Assembly (NCBI GenBank): GCA_021780275.1
Contig: JAJXZC010000173.1
Location: 1-5,953 of the forward strand
Origin: Pseudomonadota bacterium
Lineage (GTDB): Bacteria > Pseudomonadota > Alphaproteobacteria > Parvibaculales > Parvibaculaceae
Length of the DNA: 5,953 bases
Direction: 5' to 3'
Under the pieces are notes generated by a model, which was given only the letters and a program-made list of their open reading frames with translations, was not told where the DNA came from and ran no database searches. Position 1 is the stretch's first letter. Every line of letters begins with the position of its first letter. This document shows positions 1 through 5,813 of this stretch, piece after piece. The position numbers and the translations under genes are program-made.

Positions 1-39
1 ACCGGTTGCCCGGCCATGTTGAACCGAAGTGAAAATTTC

Positions 40-792
40 ATGAGTCTCGTCATAGGCGGCTGGCTTGACGATCTTCTGGCCGCTGCCGCGTTTCTGACAC
101 GTGTGCCCGTTCTCCATCGCGCCTCGTTTCCGAATCTCGCGCGCGCCTATCGCGCGTTCCCGATTTTGGGTGCTGCGGTTGGCGCCGTCTATTTCCTGTT
201 GCTGTCGATCGGATTGCCGACTATCGGCGCTGCCGCGCTCGCGCTTGGGGCGGGCGCGTTGCTGACCGGTGGGCTGCACGAAGACGGGTTTGCCGATCTC
301 GCAGACGGGTTTGGCGGCGGCAGAGACAAAGCCGCAAAGCTCGACGTGATGCGCGACGGCCGGATCGGCACCTATGGCGCGCTGGCCCTCCTGACTTCGT
401 TCGTCGCCAAGGTCGGCGCGCTGTCGGCCTTGCCGCGATCAGAGGTTCTCGTTGTCATGATCGCGACCCACGCGCTGGCGCGCGCGCCGCTCGCTGTGTT
501 AGCGGCGGCGATGCCCTATGCGCGCGCCGACGGACTGGTGGCGTCGGCCGGACGGCCCGATTCCCTGATCGCGTTGAGCGCCTGCGTGGTGGCCGCGGTC
601 ATCGCCTTTGTTGCTCTGCCGGCGGCAACTGCCATGATCGCCGCGTGCGTCACGGCAGTTGCGGCGGCGTCTCTCGCCGCTCTCGCGCAGCAGCAGATCG
701 GTGGACAGACCGGTGATGTTCTGGGCGCCGTCGAACAGGTATGCGAGGTCGCGGTGCTTCTGACGCTCGCTGCGCGCGTGGTCCAGGTCTAA
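40..792 (+). CDS. cobS: Adenosylcobinamide-GDP ribazoletransferase (cobalamin synthase) CobS
   Basis: CobS joins adenosylcobinamide-GDP to alpha-ribazole (or its phosphate), the final assembly step of the cobalamin nucleotide loop, in the cytoplasmic membrane. Counting from the ATG at 40 (250 aa, normal family length), the diagnostic acidic motif GGLHEDGFADLADG lies at about residues 77-90, MRDGRIGTYG at 104-113 and IGGQTGDVLGA near the C-terminus at 220-230. The rest is Ala/Leu/Val-rich membrane sequence, as expected for this polytopic enzyme. An in-frame ATG at 16 would add eight polar residues, but it has no visible ribosome site, whereas the ATG at 40 is preceded by a weak GAAGTGA. I prefer 40 and cannot exclude 16. 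The gene is followed after only 2 bases by the phosphatase gene, so the two were probably co-transcribed. No damage is visible. Identification is secure. Confidence 0.95.
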   Translation: MSLVIGGWLDDLLAAAAFLTRVPVLHRASFPNLARAYRAFPILGAAVGAVYFLLLSIGLPTIGAAALALGAGALLTGGLHEDGFADLADGFGGGRDKAAKLDVMRDGRIGTYGALALLTSFVAKVGALSALPRSEVLVVMIATHALARAPLAVLAAAMPYARADGLVASAGRPDSLIALSACVVAAVIAFVALPAATAMIAACVTAVAAASLAALAQQQIGGQTGDVLGAVEQVCEVAVLLTLAARVVQV

Positions 793-794
793 AA

Positions 795-1274
795 ATGCCG
801 CAGCAGTCGCAGCTCTGGCTGATCCGCCACGCACCCGTTGGCGGGCCGCGCGGCATGATCCCCGGCATCGATGCGTCCGCCGATGTCGGCGACGCAGTGG
901 CCTTGCTGCGTGTGCGGGCACAGCTTCCCGCTCGTCATTTGGCGATCTCAAGCCCGGCGCGGCGCGCCCGCGAAACTGCAGCGTCGCTCGGACTCCTCGT
1001 CAGTTCCGATCCCGCGTTCAGCGAGCAGGATTTCGGTGACTGGACCGGACGGACGCATGAGGAGATCCGGCGAGACTCTGAAGCAGTTTACGACGAGTTC
1101 TGGCGCGCCCCTGCCAGCAACCGTCCGCCGGGCGGCGAAAGCTTCGTGGAACTGATCGCGCGGGTGAGAGGGGGGATCGAGGCGCTGCCGGCGGGCGATG
1201 TCGTCATCGTCGCGCATGCCGGCAGGGATATCCTAAAAAAGGCCGCAGCCTTCTTCGCGAGGGAAGCGACATGA
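795..1274 (+). CDS. C-terminally truncated CobC-like histidine phosphatase, ending in an IS3 OrfA tail
   Basis: This is a histidine-phosphatase-family protein (159 aa from the ATG at 795). In this position after cobS it is most likely the alpha-ribazole phosphatase CobC, which dephosphorylates alpha-ribazole phosphate or adenosylcobalamin phosphate. The N-terminus LWLIRHAPVGGPRG carries the phospho-acceptor His12 after Arg11. SSPARRARETA (52-62) supplies the second Arg, E77 precedes FGDWTG (80-85), and VIVAHAG (137-143) supplies the second catalytic His141. Immediately after AHAG the sequence stops resembling the family and reads RDILKKAAAFFAREAT, the C-terminus of an IS3-family OrfA. Roughly the last 50 residues of a normal CobC (about 190-200 aa) are therefore missing and replaced by 16 foreign ones. 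The catalytic residues survive, but the final part of the alpha/beta fold is lost, so activity is doubtful. Its TGA overlaps the transposase ATG. A longer upstream reading is open from 741, but it overlaps cobS, and 795 fits best. Confidence 0.85.
   Translation: MPQQSQLWLIRHAPVGGPRGMIPGIDASADVGDAVALLRVRAQLPARHLAISSPARRARETAASLGLLVSSDPAFSEQDFGDWTGRTHEEIRRDSEAVYDEFWRAPASNRPPGGESFVELIARVRGGIEALPAGDVVIVAHAGRDILKKAAAFFAREAT
1235..1241 (+). other. Programmed -1 frameshift site (A AAA AAG) of the IS3 element
   Basis: The heptamer A AAA AAG sits in the phase required for simultaneous slippage in the orfA frame (codons AAA at 1236-1238 and AAG at 1239-1241). After a -1 slip, reading continues without a stop from 1241 into the orfB frame. 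An 8-base perfect inverted repeat, CTTCGCGA (1253-1260) and TCGCGAAG (1287-1294), starts 11 bases downstream and could form the stimulatory stem, with the orfB ATG at 1271 in its loop. IS3 elements use such sites to make the OrfAB transposase. Here the upstream frame is cobC, so a slip would yield a CobC-OrfB chimera. Confidence 0.75.
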
Positions 1275-2137
1275 AGTTCGTCTTCATCGCGAAGCACCGG
1301 ACCATCTGGCCGGTGGCATGGCTATGCGAAGCAATGGGCGTATCCCGTTCGGGCTTCCATGCCTGGCTGAACCGATCGCCCAGCGCCAGATCCCGAAGTG
1401 ACGAAACCGTAGGTCAGCAGGTGAAGGCCAGCTTCCTTGCCAGCGACCGGACTTACGGCGCACGGCGGCCCTGGCATGACCTGTTGGCAGATGGCGTCGA
1501 ATGCGGTCTGCACCGCATCGAGCGACTGATGCGCCTGCAGGGCCTGCGGGCGCGGCCACGACGCCGGCGCTTGCCGAAAGACGAAGGCGATCGCCAGACC
1601 GCGAACGTGCCGTCGAACATTCTGGACCGGAAGTTTGCAGCCGAGCGGCCGAACCAGAAGTGGATTGCCGACTTCACCTACATCTGGACGGACGAGGGTT
1701 GGCTTTATGTGTCGGCCGTCATCGATCTGTTCTCGCGCCGGGTGGTCGGCTGGTCGATGAGCGCTGGCATGACGGCCCAGTTGGTCGCAGACGCTTTGCT
1801 GATGGCGGTCTGGCGGCGCGGCAAGCCGAACGAGCTGTTGCACCACTCGGATCAAGGCAGCCAATACACCAGCGAGCAGTTCCAGCGGCTGATGGCCGAC
1901 AGCGGTATCGTCTGCAGCATGAGCCGATCCGGCAATGTTTGGGACAACGCGGCGATGGAGAGCTTCTTCTCGTCGCTGAAGACCGAGCGGACCGCGCGTA
2001 AAATCTATCGCACCAGAAACGAGGCCAGGGCAGATGTGTTCGATTACATCGAGCGGTTTTATAACGCCATCCGACGCCATTCGACGATCGGCTACATCAG
2101 CCCAGTTGAGTTCGAACGTAAGGTGGGATTAGCTTAA
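1271..2137 (+). CDS. IS3-family transposase OrfB (DDE integrase domain)
   Basis: This 288-aa transposase catalytic subunit looks full length and free of stops. The N-terminal part (about 1-60) is the helix-turn-helix-like HTH_21 region typical of OrfB (WLCEAMGVSRSGFHAWLNR), followed by a basic linker and an rve-type integrase core from about residue 125. The catalytic triad is visible as D134 (WIADFTYI), D194 (HHSDQGSQYTS) and E230 (NAAMESFFSSLKTE), with 35 residues between D194 and E230 and the usual Lys237 seven residues after the Glu. It begins at an ATG inside ATGA, overlapping the previous stop, with GAGGGA (1259-1264) six bases upstream, and lies in the -1 frame relative to the orfA tail, as is standard for the family. 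The partner OrfA, which binds the ends, is missing. The protein may still act in trans on related copies. No degeneration is seen. Confidence 0.95.
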   Translation: MKFVFIAKHRTIWPVAWLCEAMGVSRSGFHAWLNRSPSARSRSDETVGQQVKASFLASDRTYGARRPWHDLLADGVECGLHRIERLMRLQGLRARPRRRRLPKDEGDRQTANVPSNILDRKFAAERPNQKWIADFTYIWTDEGWLYVSAVIDLFSRRVVGWSMSAGMTAQLVADALLMAVWRRGKPNELLHHSDQGSQYTSEQFQRLMADSGIVCSMSRSGNVWDNAAMESFFSSLKTERTARKIYRTRNEARADVFDYIERFYNAIRRHSTIGYISPVEFERKVGLA

Positions 2138-2140
2138 CGA

Positions 2141-2167
2141 GGTGTCCATCAAACCGGCAGCAGCTCA
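2141..2167 (+). repeat. Probable right inverted repeat (IRR) of the IS3 element
   Basis: Read on the - strand from the tip, the sequence starts TGAGCTGCTGCCGGTTTGAT and continues toward the 3' end of orfB. The 5'-TG terminus, the position about 30 bases beyond the transposase stop, and the abrupt change to LysR coding sequence immediately outside all fit an IS3 right end. There is no left copy to align against, so the exact inner boundary is approximate. The outermost TCA (2165-2167) is also the stop codon of the LysR reading frame on the opposite strand. Confidence 0.7.
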
Positions 2168-3119
2168 TACCCGCCGCATGATTCCGTGGAGCCACTCCTG
2201 GGAGGCGTCGCCCTCGTGGCGCTCATGCCATAACGAGCGGACTTCCAAACGCGTCGTGTCGTAAGGCAGCTCATATATAGAAATCGAATGGGTGCGGGCG
2301 AAAGAAACGGCCAAAGGCCGCGGGACGATGGCCGCAAATCCGGACCCGTCGAGAAGTGCCGGAAGAGCGAGAAAATGCGGCAATGAAACGGCAATTCGCG
2401 GAACACGCTCCGATGCCGAAAACGCCCGTTCGAACGCGATCCGGTCGTACATCTCCGATCTCCGCGCCAGCCCGCGTTCCGATATGAAGCCATCGACGGC
2501 GCCCTCTTGTTCGCCGCCGAACGATACCACCACGATAGAGAGGCGGGAGAGCTGCTCGATCGTCATGGCGTCGAACTTCCGAGAGGAACTCGCAATCAAG
2601 ACGTCGTCGTATTCGAAGAGCAAGCTCGACTTGAAGCGTTGCGGAGCGACGGAAAAGGTACCAATGGCGGCATCTATTCGACCGAGGTCGATTTGCTCGG
2701 CCAGGTCAATCCGAGTGACCGGCCTGATCACGATGTCTACATGAGGCGCCTCGGTATTGAAGATCTGGAGTAGTCCCTGGGTCGAACTTCGGTAATCCGA
2801 TCGCCGCTTTGAGGGTTTTCAACGCATCGCGGATGAGCGGCGCAATGGCGACAGCACGGCCGGTGGGCTGCATGCCTCCAGCGGTTCGGATAAACAGTTC
2901 ATCGTCCAGCATCTCGCGCAGGCGGGCGAGAGAATGACTGACAGCGGATTGGCTCAAAAACAGCTTCTCGCTGGCGCGGAGAACGCTGCGTTCCTCCATG
3001 ATCGCATCAAAAACGCGAAGCAGGTTCAGATCCAAAGTGCGGAACGATGCAGTCTTGGAACAGGCATCGCGCGAACCGCCAACCTCTAGGCGCTCGGGGA
3101 AATTCGGCCTCTGGAGCAT
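2165..3119 (-). pseudogene. LysR-type transcriptional regulator, broken by an internal deletion and frameshift, 3' end cut by IS3
   Basis: A LysR-type activator/repressor remnant lies in two frames. From the ATG at 3119, the first frame gives LDLNLLRVFDAIMEERSVLRASEKLFLSQSAVSHSLARLREMLDDELFIRTAGGMQPTGRA, a complete LysR winged helix-turn-helix, then the linker to about GLPKFDPGTT. Near 2768-2777 it leaves phase. The +1 frame continues LLQIFNTEAPHVDIVIRPVTRIDLAEQIDLGRIDAAIG and the rest of the effector-binding domain, ending WLHGIMRRV. In relatives about 20 residues (a segment like RTFRIxxSDYxxxxLLP) separate FDPxTS from this point, so roughly 60-70 bases are deleted and not in a multiple of three. 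Translation of the first frame ends at 2706. The final stop is the IS3 terminal TGA, so a few native C-terminal residues are also lost. The start at 3119 has only a weak upstream AGGT. It is oriented divergently from the efflux operon and may once have controlled it or a gene now lost. Confidence 0.85.
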
Positions 3120-3477
3120 ATTACTTAGACCTACGTCGAGACGACCGGAATGTCGCCCCCGGGGGAGGCGCCATTCGCAAATGCAGCTTTTGGACCTTTT
3201 CGCTGTTTTTCGGCGATCTGAACCCCGCTCATTTTGACCCTGAAATAGTTTCACTTCCGCCTCGCGCGGCTTGGCGACCGAGGGGATCATGCCGTCGTAT
3301 TCTTGACGGGTGGCTTCCGGCGCTGTCGATGCAGGGGTGGATCGAATCGGCGCCGAGTCGGTGATCATGGAGCAGTCGCAGCGAGGATTGCCGATCCGAG
3401 TTCCGGCTTGGCGCGGTCGAGGTTCTCGGCTATGTTTGCGGATCGGACATGGAAAGTCGAACGAAATTGCCATCGAG
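3120..3477. other. Intergenic region without a convincing gene
   Basis: These 358 bases separate the LysR remnant from the + strand efflux operon and should contain the divergent promoters. Long open frames run through on both strands but give Arg/Ser/Pro-rich translations that I recognise from no family. A perfect 10-base palindrome CCCCCGGGGG lies at 3156-3165. The stretch 3180-3260 is locally T-rich and lower in GC than its surroundings, which could be promoter DNA or a fragment of a mobile-element end. I see no clear -35/-10 pair that I would defend, and no tRNA or terminator. Confidence 0.5.
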
Positions 3478-3957
3478 ATGATTATCGGCCTTAGCAGAAC
3501 GAAGCGATTGAGAGCAGGGTGGTTCGTCGCCCTGAGCTACCTGCTTTGCGTGCTAGCGCCGACGATCGCTTACGCCTTGCCCGGCGTACATGCAGTCGCC
3601 CATTGTCTAACCGACGAGAATCATGTGCCTGGCATGGTTCATGTACATAGCGAAATGCCGACGCAGCACGTCCACAAGGATGGCCACCTGCACGATCACT
3701 CGGGCAAGCATTCGCATGCAAAATCCGATGGCGATTATCGCTTGGTGTCGGTGGCGCTGGACGGCAAATCTGTCCCGGACAATGCTCCGCATTCATCTGA
3801 CGGGCAATGCTGCGGGCTGATGTGCGTTACCGCGCTTCCGGCAACGCTGAGCGACATCGTGAAGCCTTCCGCGCCGCCGGCCCTTTGCGACGTCGAAGGC
3901 TACCGTAAGGTGACTGATAACGCCCCGCCAAGGCTCTATCGTCCTCCCATTTCCTGA
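3478..3957 (+). CDS. Exported His- and Cys-rich protein, putative periplasmic metal-binding protein
   Basis: I do not recognise a named family. From the ATG at 3478 the 159-aa product has a basic N-terminus (SRTKRLR), a hydrophobic stretch at about 13-33 and a plausible signal peptidase I site after AYA (31-33), so it should be periplasmic. The mature part carries a dense histidine region at 38-80, including HVHKDGHLHDHSGKHSH (64-80), then a CCGLMC cluster (111-116), another Cys at 137 and a Pro/Arg-rich tail ending RLYRPPIS. Such His and Cys spacing is typical of metal binding or buffering. It is the first gene of a run leading into a lipoprotein, a TolC-type channel and a probable multicopper oxidase, which suggests copper or a similar cation. 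The CCGLMC region loosely recalls the small Cys-containing proteins encoded near copper genes (DUF2946-like), but I would not assign it. The frame is open upstream (ATGs at 3310 and 3367), but only 3478 places the signal peptide at the N-terminus. A clear Shine-Dalgarno is lacking. Confidence 0.75.
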   Translation: MIIGLSRTKRLRAGWFVALSYLLCVLAPTIAYALPGVHAVAHCLTDENHVPGMVHVHSEMPTQHVHKDGHLHDHSGKHSHAKSDGDYRLVSVALDGKSVPDNAPHSSDGQCCGLMCVTALPATLSDIVKPSAPPALCDVEGYRKVTDNAPPRLYRPPIS

Positions 3958-3979
3958 CTCCGCTAAAACGACGCGTTGC

Positions 3980-3998
3980 CGCGCCCGCTGAGGGCGCG
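3980..3998 (+). other. GC-rich hairpin between the His-rich gene and the lipoprotein gene
   Basis: CGCGCCC (3980-3986) and GGGCGCG (3992-3998) pair perfectly as a 7-bp stem with the five-base loop GCTGA. No T-run follows, so it is not a standard intrinsic terminator. It lies 22 bases after the stop of the His-rich gene and about 37 bases before the next start. It could protect or process the transcript, or reduce read-through between the first gene and the rest of the operon, but in DNA this GC-rich a chance stem is possible. Confidence 0.35.
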
Positions 3999-4035
3999 CG
4001 CACCCGTGGTCCACCGTCAGTTCAGGAAAACCAAA

Positions 4036-4329
4036 ATGCGTGCGCAGCTTGTGGCGATTTTCACCGCCGTTCGGTCGGTGGTCGAAGGAATATTCGGCAA
4101 CAGATTTCGTTTGCTCGCGGGATTGGCCGGCGCGGCCTTGACGCTGGGAGGATGCGTGCCGGCGGCGCTGCCGCTGGCGGGCGCCGATCCCGCCGACCCC
4201 AGCGCGAAGGTTGCTGGTGTTGGGTACCGCTCCACGATAACTCCCTACACCAGCCTTCGGCCGACCGCTCCGTCGCCATGGCGTGAGCAGAACGACCGCT
4301 CCGCCCCGGCGCCGAAGTCCGGCCAGTAG
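4036..4329 (+). CDS. Small lipoprotein preceding a TolC-family channel
   Basis: This 97-aa protein has an N-terminal hydrophobic segment (about 25-39) ending in the lipobox L-G-G-C, with the lipidated Cys at residue 40. The mature peptide is only about 58 residues, rich in Ala, Pro and Ser and without charged core motifs. It carries a tail of the form YRSTITPYTSLRPTAPSPWREQN (about 64-86). I recall similar short Pro/Trp-Arg tails in unnamed lipoproteins beside metal efflux genes, but no function is established. The ATG at 4036 is chosen because AGGAAAA (4024-4030) lies just upstream. An in-frame ATG at 3976 would add a basic extension inside the hairpin. Its stop TAG overlaps the ribosome site of the TolC gene, indicating translational coupling and joint function, perhaps in the outer-membrane assembly of the channel. 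The real lipoprotein nature is likely; the role is unknown. Confidence 0.75.
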   Translation: MRAQLVAIFTAVRSVVEGIFGNRFRLLAGLAGAALTLGGCVPAALPLAGADPADPSAKVAGVGYRSTITPYTSLRPTAPSPWREQNDRSAPAPKSGQ

Positions 4330-4338
4330 GAGCGAGCC

Positions 4339-5796
4339 ATGTCCGGAAATATCGAGATCCGACGCGAAAAGGTGAGCCGGTCCAGATTCAGTCCCACATC
4401 TGCGACCATGCTGGTTTCCGCTCTTTTTCTTTCCGGATGCGCGAGCTTTTCCCCCGATGGCGGATTGACAGTCGTAGCAGATGTCGCCAGCGGGACCATC
4501 AGGAAGGATGTGGTTTCGATCCGGGGCGAAGAAGAAGCGGAGGGGGCGAGCCGCGCTATGCAGCGGCTGCTTCGTCGCCCCTTGACCGTGGATAGTGCTG
4601 TCCAAATTGCCTTGCTCAACAATAAGGGCCTGCAGGCGGCTTACAACGAATTGGCGCTGGTTGAAGCGGACATGGTCCAGGAGAGCCTGCCACCCAATCC
4701 GACATTCTCCATCTCCCGGGTCGCCGGCAATAGTGCGTTCGAGACTGAGGGACAAGTCGTCGGCAACATCCTCGCGCTTGCAACCTTGCCATTCCGCTCC
4801 GAGTTGGCGCGAGAGCGCTTCCGGCGGGCTCAACTGCGCGCAGCGCTGGAAACCTTGCGTCTGGCCGCCGAGGTGCGGCGGGCGTACTACCGTGCTGTTG
4901 CGGCGAATGAACTGGTGGCTCTGTTGACTGATGCGAAGTCGACGGCGGAATCTACCGCACAACTGGCCGAGAAGCTCGGTCAGACCGGGTCCCTCAATAA
5001 ACTCGACCAGGCGCGCGAGCAGGCATTTTATGCGGAAACTACCGCGGATCTCGCGGCAATCAGGCAGGATGCAGCAAGCTCACGCGAGCGACTGGCGCGG
5101 CTGCTCGGAGTCTGGAATGGCGATCTCAATTTCCGCCTGCCCAACAAGCTTCCCCTATTGCCGCCGCACCCACGGTCGCTTCCCGGCATCGAGGTCGATG
5201 CCGTTGGTTATCGTGTCGATCTTCAGATCGCCCGCATGGAACTCGATGCGTTGGCGAAGTCCCTCAAGCTTACAGAGGCCACGCGCTTCGTGACGCTTCT
5301 CGACCTGGCAGGCATCTCAAGGAGAACCAAAGATCCGGACACTGCTCCATTCAGCACACGCGGCCTTGACGTCCTTTTCCAGATTCCGATTTTCGACGGC
5401 GGCGAGGTGCGCGTCCGGCAGGCGACCGAAACCTACAATCAGGCTTTCAATCGTCTGACCGAAAAGGCGATCAATGTTCGATCCGAAGCGCGAGATGCCT
5501 ACCGCGTCTATCGTTCGTCCTACGACATCGCCGGCCACTACCAGCGCGAGGTGCTGCCGCTGCGCAAGATCATCACCGACGAAATGCAGTTGCGGTTCTC
5601 GAGCATGCAGGTCGACGTCTTCGCGTTAATGACGGAAGAACGCCAGCGCATCGCCTCGCTGCGCGCCGCTATCGAAGCAAAGCGCGAATTCTGGCTGGCT
5701 CAATCGGACCTGAAGTCCGTCGTGTTCGGCGGCGGAGGCGGGAGCGAAATTCAACGACAAACCCGTACTTCGGTCGCGACACAGTCCAGCGACTAA
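4339..5796 (+). CDS. TolC-family outer membrane efflux lipoprotein
   Basis: This is an outer-membrane channel component of a tripartite (or related) efflux system, 485 aa, normal family length. A lipobox LSGC with Cys34 follows a hydrophobic stretch at 24-33, as in CusC/OprM-type channels. The mature protein shows the duplicated TolC plan. The first half has LTVDSAVQIALLNNKGLQAAYNELALVEADMVQESLPPNPTFSIS (about 81-125), followed by long Ala/Leu/Glu/Arg-rich helices. The second half starts around 280-300, includes LFQIPIFDGGEVRVRQA (about 345-361) and another long helical pair up to about 450. The C-terminus is Gly/Ser/Gln-rich (FGGGGGSEIQ). The start ATG at 4339 has AGGAG (4328-4332) six bases upstream, overlapping the previous stop. 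No inner-membrane pump or adaptor gene lies in the window; they may lie downstream. With the next gene, a copper role is probable but inferred. Confidence 0.9.
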   Translation: MSGNIEIRREKVSRSRFSPTSATMLVSALFLSGCASFSPDGGLTVVADVASGTIRKDVVSIRGEEEAEGASRAMQRLLRRPLTVDSAVQIALLNNKGLQAAYNELALVEADMVQESLPPNPTFSISRVAGNSAFETEGQVVGNILALATLPFRSELARERFRRAQLRAALETLRLAAEVRRAYYRAVAANELVALLTDAKSTAESTAQLAEKLGQTGSLNKLDQAREQAFYAETTADLAAIRQDAASSRERLARLLGVWNGDLNFRLPNKLPLLPPHPRSLPGIEVDAVGYRVDLQIARMELDALAKSLKLTEATRFVTLLDLAGISRRTKDPDTAPFSTRGLDVLFQIPIFDGGEVRVRQATETYNQAFNRLTEKAINVRSEARDAYRVYRSSYDIAGHYQREVLPLRKIITDEMQLRFSSMQVDVFALMTEERQRIASLRAAIEAKREFWLAQSDLKSVVFGGGGGSEIQRQTRTSVATQSSD

Positions 5797-5813
5797 ACCA
5801 GATGGAGAAGGTC

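Larger units (their letters stand above)
1223..2167 (+). mobile_element. IS3-family insertion sequence, 5'-truncated
   Basis: The element keeps the last 16 codons of orfA, a slippery A AAA AAG heptamer, an intact orfB and a probable right inverted repeat finishing in CA at 2166-2167. Its left inverted repeat and nearly all of orfA are absent: sequence before about 1223 is ordinary CobC coding sequence. IS3 elements are normally 1.2-1.5 kb with orfA of about 90-100 codons, so about 300 bases have been lost. The left boundary is placed by the point where the reading frame changes from CobC-like to OrfA-like (after AHAG), with an uncertainty of about 5 bases. Without a left end it cannot transpose on its own. 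Because one end is gone, no target duplication can be looked for. Confidence 0.85.

Noticed and set aside
741..794. Longer start for the phosphatase gene, overlapping cobS.
   Set aside because: The extra residues are Arg/Gly-rich and unlike the family, which begins a few residues before the LWLIRHA motif. The ATG at 795 fits this and the 2-base gene spacing.
1178..1191. Similarity of this stretch (GAGGCGCTGCCGG) to the tip of the IS right repeat (GAGCTGCTGCCGG), suggesting a left inverted repeat.
   Set aside because: The match is short and fades after the CCGG, and the stretch encodes normal CobC sequence (IEALPAGDVVIVAHAG) that continues about 30 bases further, so it is outside the IS. It might have helped a recombination event, but nothing shows that.
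1322..2080. A 252-codon open frame on the - strand opposite the transposase.
   Set aside because: It is a codon-bias shadow of orfB with His/Ala/Arg-rich composition and no recognisable domain.
2292..2773. Open frames on the + strand opposite the LysR effector domain.
   Set aside because: They mirror the LysR coding sequence and show no family resemblance or ribosome site.
3303..3331. A TTGACG box with a loosely spaced TCGATG as a promoter for the efflux operon.
   Set aside because: The -10 element is too poor to defend, and such pairs are frequent by chance. It is left out of the feature list.
3120..3473. The - strand open frame extending upstream of the LysR start to 3473, as a possible N-terminal extension.
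   Set aside because: LysR proteins begin a few to some 25 residues before the LDLNLLRVF motif. The extra 118 residues are Arg/Ser/Pro-rich and run through the presumed promoter region.
3793..4962. A 389-codon open frame on the - strand opposite the lipoprotein and TolC genes.
   Set aside because: It overlaps two well-supported + strand genes and translates to low-complexity Arg/Gly/Gln-rich sequence, typical of antisense frames in GC-rich DNA.
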